Shown one piece after another: positions 48,101 through 58,500 of a DNA stretch of 64,000 bases. Both the position numbers and the translations under genes were made by a program. Numbering within the stretch: the first letter of the stretch is position 1; each line of letters opens with the position of its first letter. This stretch comes from Paracentrotus lividus (lineage: Eukaryota > Echinodermata > Echinoidea > Camarodonta > Echinidae), in contig CALNVZ010003433.1 of the NCBI GenBank assembly GCA_940671915.1, positions 35,908,555 through 35,972,554 of the forward strand. The letters run 5' to 3'. The notes beneath the pieces were generated by a model. It was not told where the DNA came from. It did not search any database and saw nothing but the letters and a program-made list of their open reading frames with translations.

Positions 48101-51100
48101 GATTATAATGTTAAAATGTTCGTCTTTTTTTTTGGGGGGGGGGGCGAGTGCATAACTTGCCTTGCTTTCTAATCATTTTATAGCAATTTTTTTTGTTCAC
48201 TCTCGCATTCTATCATTTAGTCAATATGAAATTGTAGACCAAACAGATCAGACTGTCCTGCTTTCCTACTTATTAAATGGTAAATAGAGTATTTGCGCTG
48301 TGTGCTCCCGTGATTTAAATGACATAATTTAAACAAATGTATATCAATAACCCTTCTTGACCGGGTATCGCACTTTCAAGAGGTCATAACTATGTTTATG
48401 CTAGGGATTATCCAACTAAAACGAATTTCAAACAAATTTATTCAATATATTCTTGTCAAAAAAAGAGGAGGGGATTATTTGAGTTATAAGATTTAATTGC
48501 AGAGGATTTCAATCAAATATGGTTTCGAACATCTTGTTTTCTATTTTTTTTTTTAATTGAGTGGAAGCTCGCTTGAATTATCATTAGGTTTTCTTTTTTA
48601 TTTGTCCCCCCCCCCCCTCCCTCCAGGAAATTTAGGACCTGCCCCCTCTAAGCTATTACATTAATATAACCCCTATCCATGTGCAAACAAGAATGGGTTT
48701 TCGGGAGCTCCAAAACGTGATAGGATGCAATTATCCGCAACGCTTAAGGGGGCCGTCACACTGAGGTCGTTCTATAACGTTCTTACCCGTTTTTGCCCGT
48801 TTTTAAAAAAAATGCTGAACGGGCTTTGGTCGGGTTGGAACTTATAACTTTGAAAAATAATTTCTTGAATACGATGCTAGGCAGTTCATAAATAGTTCTC
48901 GTTACGTCAATTCCGTCTTTATCGCGTCCGCAATACGTTGTTATCCAGTTCAGAACGAGTAAACTGCTCGTTCACTCTATACCGTTCGTAGCACGTCCAA
49001 ACGGTCACTAAAAGTGCCTATGCGCAGCATGATAAAAGTTAGGTACCACGTTCGTAGTACGTCCTTCTCGTTCAGAGTAAGTCCTACCCGTTTAAGGAAC
49101 GTTGTCACTACGTTTAATTTTAGAACTTGAAGCCAGTACGATTTTTTTGAACATGTTCAAAAAAATCGGAATGCCTTTCCGTTCTCTCCGTTCGGGCCCG
49201 TTCGCCAAGTTCGTAAACAGATTGTAAACGGTCTGTACTAGATTCTAAAAGGTCTGCACTACGTTCAGTCCGTGTGTAAACAGATTGAGCCCGTTCACCA
49301 AGAACTACCTAGAACGCAGTGAGAACTAGCTCAGTGTGACGGGAATTATGACATGCCGTTCTGTTTAAAAATTGAAACGTATGTTCGTAGTACGTCCTTC
49401 TCGTTCAGAGTAAAACCTACCCGTTTAAGGAACGTTGTCACTACGTTTAATTTTAGAACGTGAATAATTAATATACAATGCTCGTCTGTATGACGTCCTA
49501 GCACATCTTTAGAACGATTTAAGTACGGCAATTTCGTTCGTAGTACGTCCATCTCGTTTTAGGTACGTTGCCACCCCGTTAAATTTTAGGACGAGATGGG
49601 CACCCGATTTTTTTGAACACTTTTTTGGAAATCCGACCGAGCTAGTCCATGAAGTTCATAAACAGATCGTAAGAAGTATTTACTACGTCCACTCAGTTTA
49701 CACACAGACTATGCCCGTTCGGCAAAATTTGCAAGGACGTATTAGGAACGAGCTCAGTGTGACGGGGGTATAAGTGTTTGTCTGCAGCCTCTTAAGTGTA
49801 TTGTTTTGGATACTTAAACTTTTGATACGTTTAACTACGGATAATTGCGAATACTTACGGTGGACGCAAATCAGCGCAAATGAACGGAACTTACGAATTT
49901 TCCCCGGATGGTCTGCGTCCTAGATACGGATAGTTACGTTCATTTACAGAAACTTACGTTTAGTTACGGTTACTTACGTAAGTCAGCATCCGTAAAGATG
50001 CCCTGCGAAATTTTGAACATTTCAAAATTTCGCAGGCTTGGCGCCGTCATTATCCGTACCGATAAGGTTCAGTTTCGGACAGATACGTATACTTACGTTC
50101 CTTGCGGATGACCGCGTCCATGCTGCGTTCATGTTGCGTCCACTCAGCTAAATCTATACGCAGCTATATGCTACAGTCACACAGACACTTACGTTTAGTT
50201 ACGTCCGCTGCGTATAGAATAGATTTGGCTAAGTGGACGCAGCATGAACGCAGCACGGACGCAGTCATCTGCAGGGAACGTAAGTATACGTATCTGTCCG
50301 AAACTAAACCGTATCGGTTTTTGAAATGTTCAAAGTTTCGCAGGGCATCTTTACGGATGCCGACTTACGTAAGTAACCGTAACTAAGCGTAACTTTCCGT
50401 AAATGAACGTAACTATCCGTATCTAAGACGCAAACCATCCGGGAAAATTCTTTAGTTCCGTCCATTTGCGTTTATTTGCGTCCACCGTAAGTATTCGCAA
50501 TTATCCGTAATTAAACGTATCAAACGTTTAAGTACCCGAAAACAATACACTTAAAAGGCTATGGACAAACACTTAAGCGTTGCGGATAATTGCGTCCTTC
50601 ACGTTTTGGAGCTCCGGAACACCCGTTCTTGTTTGCACACGGATAGGGGTTATATAAATGTAATAGCTTCGATGGGCAGGTCCTAAATTTTCTAGAGGGA
50701 GGGGGGGGGGGCAAATAAAAAAAAATAATAATTCAAGCGAGCTTCCACTCAATAAAAAAATTAACGGAAAACAGGATGTTCGAAACCATATTTGATTGAA
50801 ATCCTCTGCAATCAAATCTTATATAAATAATTTCCCCCCTTTTTATATGACAAGAATATATTGAATCATTTTGTCTAAATTTCGTTTAGTCGGATAATCC
50901 CTATTATAAACCTGGTTATGACCTCTTGAGAGCGCGATGCTCGGTCAAGAAGGGTTATTGATATCTATTTGTTTTAATTATGTATTTTCAATCACGTGAG
51001 CGCAAAGCGCAAATACTCTATTTACCATTTAATAATTCGGAAAGCAAGGCAGTCTGATCTGTTTGGGCTACAATTTAATTTTGTCTAAGTGATAGAATGC

Positions 51101-52565
51101 GAGAGTGAACAAAAAATACGCCATAAAATGGTTTGAAAGCAAGGCAAGTTATGCACTCGCCCCCCCCCCCAAAAAAAATATTAACGTTATAATCACATTA
51201 ATATAAATTCCCTTTTTGCTTTTGAATTTTATAATAACTTCATTATACGTGAGAAGAAAATTGTGAGAGCAAAAAAAGGAGGGCCATAAATTGAAATTCT
51301 CTTTTCCTCTTCTGTACGTGTATAAATGCGAGTTAAACTTTTGAAAAAGGTTAACCACTTTGAAAACTATATTATAATCTCATAATCAATTGCATAAATT
51401 AGCGATTTCGCTGTAATTAGTCTCTTCTGGGATGTTTTATCTTTCGATTGGTTCCTTTATTTAAAAAAAAAAAAAAAATTATTTTTTTTATTTTATTATT
51501 TTTTTTTTTATTAGGGACCTAATCTTCTTAAATTACCTGTATATGTAGAAGCGATATTAAAAGTGGTTTGAAACCTAATTATTATAGATTCTTCTTTTTT
51601 TTCTCTTTCTCTCTGTTATTCTACCTTTTCCCCCCCCCCCTTTCTCTCTCTCTCTCTCTCTCTTAATCTCCTTCTTGTGTCCCCTTTTTTGGGGGCGGGG
51701 TGGGGGGAGGGTGTTTGCCCCCTGGATCAACGTCTGTTGCCATGTAGCCCTCTTCAGCCTTTGTCTTTGTACCTTCCACTTTGCTTTTGGGGTAGGACTT
51801 TGAAGCCATATAACTATAGCAGAACTAGGAAAGTTGATCTATTAGCGAAGGTTAAAAAAAAAACCACACTCATTGACCAGAGAGATTTTTCATTACAATT
51901 CCCAGTTATATGTATGCGTATGCCAATCCCCGCAAGTGTTCAGAAGTGTCCGGAAGTTTCCGGAAGTCGGAAAAAACAAAGACCAAGAAGACTCGTAAGG
52001 TTATTCGTAAGTGGACGCAAGTGTCCGTATCTGGACGTAACTATTCGTATCATGCGCATTTTGTCCCGTATATCTTATAATTATTGAAGCGTGACGGGAA
52101 GGCATCCGCGTGGATTCGCAGCAAAAATAACTTTTTGGACGCAACGCTGGACGTAACTCAACGTAAGTTCTGTGTGACTGTAGCATAAACATGAAACTGC
52201 AAACACTGATCCCCCCCCCAAAAAAAAAAAGGGGGGATAGAGAAAGAGAGAGAAAAGGAAGAAAAAATACCTGAGAGCCGAGTGTGCCAACTTGCGATGA
52301 AGTTTCCAGGTCTCAGTGAAAGGACTGAAAACGATATCTTTGAAGCCTTCAGTTAAAATCCCGACTGTGAATGGGAATCAAGAGGGAAAAAATAGCATAA
52401 CTCACCTGTAATGGAAGGAGGTACAGTCAATTGCAATTTTGAAAATAAACTTTTCATGTCGGTTCACAGCAAGACTTTTATTTAAGAAGTGTAGACCGTG
52501 ACAACAAGCTTTCTAATTTGACTGCTTTCTAATTTGACCTCAAATGAATTATATGTACTGCTCTT

Positions 52566-52596
<31 letters not shown>

Positions 52597-55500
52597 TGTA
52601 CTAATAGTCTCAATTAATTTTTTAGGCATAATAAATATTAATAGACACAAAAACACGAAAATTTGTCGTTCCTAACAATTTTAGCTTGCATAGGCCTTAT
52701 ATGCCTTCGTGTGAACACTGAAAACCTAACCTCGTCCGTCAATGGACGGACTAGCTTTAAAGGTAGTCGGTCAAGACGGACTAGTTTTAAAGCTAGTCCG
52801 TCATGTTAGTCCGTCTAGACGGACTAGGATACAACTGAATCTATATCTCTCAACTTGACGGACGAGCTTTAAAGCTAGTCCGTCAAGCTTGATGCTCAGC
52901 AGTCGACCTGACGGACTATAGGTAGGTTATAGGTAAGTAGGTAGGTAGACTATAGCCGACTATAGGTAAGTAGGTAGGTAGACTCAGTTTACCAACTATA
53001 ATGACCGACTAGCTTTTGATACACATAGATTTTGCAATGTAGTTTTAATGCACCTTCTCTATTTATTCTGTTTCCGAGCATAATCAAGTGGATACATTCT
53101 CAAACAAAGGTTGTTTTGGCTTGACAATCTGAAAGCTTACGAGACATAACATCATTCATGACGAGTATGTAATTCATGAGTAGGTTAAAAATATTGTTCC
53201 ATTCTTTAATTACAGTCTAATTGAATACCTCGTTACTATAGAACCCAAGAACCCGGTCTATTCTTACAGATTGCTGGTCAATGCCCGGCTTAGCAACAAC
53301 AGTGAATAGATGGTGATACAATCGATTGAATAGCATGCGCATTGCGAAAAGGACATCACTATTAGTTGCATATAATTATCTGTATGTGAATTCCATTTAA
53401 TGAGCAAACTGTACAGACGCAGATGCGATATACTCCGTAAAGCTTAAGATTTTGATGATAATGGCGATTTCCTACGTGTGACATGACTGTGTGAGTACTC
53501 TTTTTGAATTCCTTATGTTTCAGTTCACAGATAGCGTTATTTTTTCACATAGATTAATGCTATAATCACCAACGCGAAAAATTATGTCTTGCCAAATCAA
53601 TTTATAAATTGTGTGTATTTTACAACGATAATAACAAACACATTGAATTATTAAAATTGAATTTTAATTCTAATGATAAATATAGGCGCCACTTTTCTTT
53701 TAGATTATTTGTATCTGAAAGCAAAGAATATTGGATTAGAGGCACAATTTTGGGCTTTCTGAAGTGCCTTTCAAGGATAAGCGTATAGGCCGAAAATGCA
53801 AAGCTTTCAAGCTAGTCCGTAGAGACGGACGAGCTTTAAAGCTAGTCCGTAATAACCGGGTTGTGTTAAAGGAAAGCTAGTCCGTCGTGACCGACTAGCT
53901 TTAAAGCTAGTCGGTCTACCCTTTGAGGTTTTCAGTGAAAGTTTGTTGATCTTTTGACTTTTCCCGCCATGACTTCGCACTGGGAGGTCATGGGTATATG
54001 ATCATGTACACAATTTGACCTTATTTTGACCCCTAGTGTTAGCACGGGACGAACCAAGCTCATTTTGATTAGTGAACTCTAAGCAACTCAAAACCATTTC
54101 AAACCTTTGTTCCCAAAAAATATCCACGGGTACTGATTCACACTGATCCTCTACTGATATGAAATTCAGATAATAATTATGGTGCGCGCAAACTAGAGAA
54201 TGTGGGGAAGGGAATTATAATAATCGTTATGTTATTTGTAATTTTAAAAAGTGGCATCCTGGTTGTTAAAATATGTACAATTAGATACAAGGATGATCAG
54301 GCCGGGTAAAGGCTTTTAAATGATATTGACACTTACGCGAGTATAAATCTGGTCGTCCAGAGAAGTCCACTCCCTGTTTGATGACGGCTTCTTTGATTAA
54401 TGCTTGACGATTCAGGACTACCATCCATCTATCACCAATCTTGAATCCAAAGATGTCACCGTATATCTTCGCCCATTCCTTAAAGACCACCTCTGGAGAA
54501 TCATTCACACCTATAATTTGGAAATGTGAAATCATAAAAGCAAAGCAGCTGAAGTTGAGAAGCCAACGTTGGGAGCAACATCGTAGTATATACAGAGACT
54601 GAAGTCAGAAAGGTGAAAAAGGATGTCACGACATGGATATAAAATTTGCTGCATTTGTTTTGTTTTGTTTTTTGTTTTGTTTTTGTTTTGTTTTGCTTTT
54701 TTTTGTGTTGGATCTAGTAATTATGTTTGACTCTTGCACTCTTGCTCAATCGATTTTGATTCTTACATTTCACTTCGCACCAGAAGATGCAACGTAGCGT
54801 GTAAGCTGTCTTTCCTATAGTCGCTGGATTACGGTGTGCCGCAAGGATAAATATTCGGCCCATGACTCTTCTGGGCATTATCCTCCTCTACCTAATTCTA
54901 CTTAACGGATCCATATGACGGTAAGTATTCCCATGCAATATACTGATGGCATTACGATATAGGCTTTGTAGACCCTGATATATCCGAGTCGGTAAACTAA
55001 CGTCTTACTTCGCTGTAGTTACAAGAGCGGATCGAGGCTAACATGCTAAAGCCCAATATTGAGAAAAACTGATCTCATCAACAAGTTGAAATGTCACTCT
55101 TGCCCTTTCGGACATTTCTATCAAACCAGGGTTAATGTCAGCAATGAACCTTAGTTTACCCTTAAGATGGAGAAACATATTTCGGAACTCTGTTGTGGAC
55201 TGCATACCTTCTATCGAAATTAGTCCCCATTAGGCTTTACATTGCAGAAAGGAGATCATAATGCCGTCCCAGTTATTATATTTTCTAGATCAGAATGCAA
55301 ATTAATTGCCTTGTGGAATTCGTCTCAGACCAAACTATTAAGAATATTTTGAAGATCCAGAATCTACACCGTCCCATTTTCATAGAAAATAGAATAAGTG
55401 ATATCAAGTAAATTCTATCATTTTCCGTAAGAAGCTGGTTTTTATAATGACTTTGACCAAGATGTGATTTTACAAAGTCAGAAAATTTAATTTCATAGAA

Positions 55501-58500
55501 TTCCCTTTTTTTTCAGAAACATTAAACCAATTCTGTTTCGATAAATGTATATTATCATCAATATCGATCAATTTCGTATTCAAATTTTGATCAAATATAT
55601 ATTTTTTTTTCTGTTTAAGAAAGGACCTCCATTTAAATCATTATATGTTGTGTTACCTTACACGGGCCTATCAATATAATGTGGGCAAACGCATTAGGAA
55701 AAACTTTTCTTGAAGGAAAATTGAAAACTTAAATTACTTTAGTATTAAAAAAACCCCTGAGTTTTTAAAAGAGGCAGTGATGCTCACCTTTCTGCTTTTC
55801 ACTCAATAACTTATGACAGTTTTAAGGGTTCTACATTCAACGAACTTTTTTATTACATATTTCACTTTAATATTTTTCTATTTTATTACAATCTACTTTT
55901 CTCCGTCGCGAACTTCTCCTCAATACGCTTCATGTTTCATTCGCACACTTTTCTTTTCTCCATGTATAATGTATAGTACTTCCATGACCTCAGGGGATCC
56001 GTATAAAGTGCATTAGCACCATTATCATTATTCTTTACAAGTATGTGCTGCATTGTAATACATTATACTGCCAGACAGCACTAACCCCGGTTGTGCAAAT
56101 AAACGTACTTAAAATCAATTGCGTCACTAAAAAGATAATACAAAGAAATCAGGTCGATCTATCAATTCAAATATGATGAGCACGTAAGATAGTTCCATTG
56201 TTCCTCCGATTGGGCGCTAAATAACTTCTATAATAAGGAATTATTGCCAATTTTATATGCATATTTTGAAAGCCCACATAATTCTGCGATTCTTGTGAAA
56301 ATTTATAATGTTTCGCTTAATTAGTTTTGAATACACAGGCTCTTTTGTAAGAGTAGTCATTTTTGGTCCATTCCAAGTTTGATGAAAAGGAATACATTAC
56401 AAAAATGCAAGACAATATTTTGCGCTTCACTTTTATTGCAGTTTAACAACTATGATGTTCATACTGTTGTTTTCAAGGAGCAATGCCATATCTTATTGGC
56501 CATGAGTCTAGACCAGTTCGCGATTTGAGTCTCGAGAGTCGTGGAGATGTATCCAGTAACATCGGAGAAGTGTGTGGAAATTGAAAAAAAAAAGTCTTTA
56601 AAAAAAAATAGTTTTTCCAGTCGCTAGCTCCAGTCAACCTGACACCTACACACAAAAAAAATAATAATAATACTGAATAAAGAAATGGATAAATGAATAA
56701 ATATATAGATAGATTAAATAAAAATGAATAAAAATAAATAGATGAATAAATAAATAAAAACAACAATAACAATAAAATAAGAATAAAGAAATGGATGAAT
56801 AAAAATTATATATATATATGTGTTATGAATAAAAAGTCTAGGACAAGCTTGGACGTTGCTGGACTTTGAATCTTTAATCAAGCTTTCGGCTTATGCTTCA
56901 TCAGGATCTCTGAACAGAAAATCATAACAAACAAGAACAAAAACCAAAATAAATAAAAGTAAATCATACAAACAAAATCAGGCACCAACATCTTATCTTA
57001 TATAATGTATACAAAAAGTAAAGAAAATAAATAATAGTACAAGTATTTGTTTACCTTATTAGGCAGTGGAGAGTTTTACGTGTTTGTGTTTATTACGTTG
57101 TTTTGAAGTATTGAAATATAGAGGGCGTGTAATCAAGTGTGAATTTCGGAGTTGTTCTGCCGTGACCAAGAGAAAGAGAGTGAGAGAAAGAGAGAGAGGG
57201 AGAGAAGGAGAGAGAGAGGGGGGGGGGGGGTAGTGAGAGAGAGAGAAGGGGGGGGGGGAGAGAGAGAGGGGAGGGAGCGGGAGAATGTTGACGCGTGTGT
57301 GACCATATCCGAGTGTTTTACTCTGATTTAATTCTCTCTAAAACGAGAGGAGAAGAAAATATAACAAAAGTTTGTAAATAATACCGTTACAAATTAAGTT
57401 CATCTGTAATTATTACTTCTAAACATATACCAAGATATATGCAAAATAATATATGACGAGGTGCGTAATGGTTTTTTAATTCTTTCATGCACCACGCATT
57501 TCACAGATCGAAATCTTGCACTTTGAGAACGGGTTTGCAACGCATTTTTGCAATTGTTTTCAATACTTCAAAACAACGTAATAAACACAAACACGTAACA
57601 ACTCTCCACGGCCTAATAAGGTAAAACAATACTTGTACATATTATTTATTTTTCTTTACTTTTTGTATACATTATATAAGATAAGATGTTGGTGCTGATT
57701 GTTTGTATGAATTTACTTTTATTTATTATGGTTTTTTGTTCTTGTTTGTTATGATTTTCTGTTCAGAGATCCTGATGAAGGCATAAGCCGAAAGCTTGAA
57801 TTAAAGATTCAAAGTCCAGCAAGGTCCAAGCTTGTCCTAGACTTTTTATTCATAACACATATATCATCTGGACAAAACGTCGTCATGTCCAAAAAGTTGA
57901 GTCTCATCGCACTTATATATATATATATATATATATTTCAAAATAAGTTATTTACCAAAAAATTAAACAACCACATAACTAAAGCATCAATTCATCCTTC
58001 AAAAGATAAAGACATTTACACAGAAAGACAGCATAGAAAATGTATGCCCTTCCAGGTAATAGGCTAATATTGCAACAAAGCTCAAATGTATTTCACAAGC
58101 CTTTAATCTGCACAACTAAACAATGAAATAGATAATGAATATTTCAATGAAGTTTGAAAGATGAAACAAATAGTCAATTATTAAAGATAACACATAAAAT
58201 AAGACAATTACAAAACTACCGGAAAGGGAAAATAATGAAGAAAGGCAAGAATAGAAAAAGTATTTGGTAATTGTGGACCTAGGGTCCCACGATGGTGTTG
58301 GTTAAGGGCTGGATTGCCTGATAGACTGCAGAACAAATATATACTAATTAAGATTTAACCCGTTGAAGACTGAGGTTATTTTTACAAAGACCTGTCAAGC
58401 ATGATTGTCAATCACGGTTTCACATATTACTTTCATTCGAAGGTGAAAGAAAGAAAGGAATCATCCATTATTTTTGTGTATTAATGCAATAATTAGCGGA

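Larger units (their letters stand above)
47051..52200. mobile_element. Giant foldback element of about 5.1 kb filling gene C intron 3
   Basis: The left arm (about 47051-48748 plus 49771-50165) pairs with the right arm (about 50205-52200). The ends read ATGCTACAGTCACACAG and CTGTGTGACTGTAGCAT. The arms carry the same word order inverted: GGACGCAAGTGTCCG-type, GA/CT microsatellite, poly-G, and the ATCCGCAACGCTTAAG boundary. The inner part (49771-50575) is built of TTACGTA and CGTAACT words. No transposase is visible. It begins 150 bp from exon 4 and ends 71 bp from exon 3. Gene B has only 442 bp in this intron. Confidence 0.85.

Noticed and set aside
50102..50386. Open frame of 94 codons, and another at 51677-52087
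   Set aside because: Both lie in the inverted arms of the giant foldback element and consist of TTACGT/GGACGCA words or simple sequence; no domain is seen.
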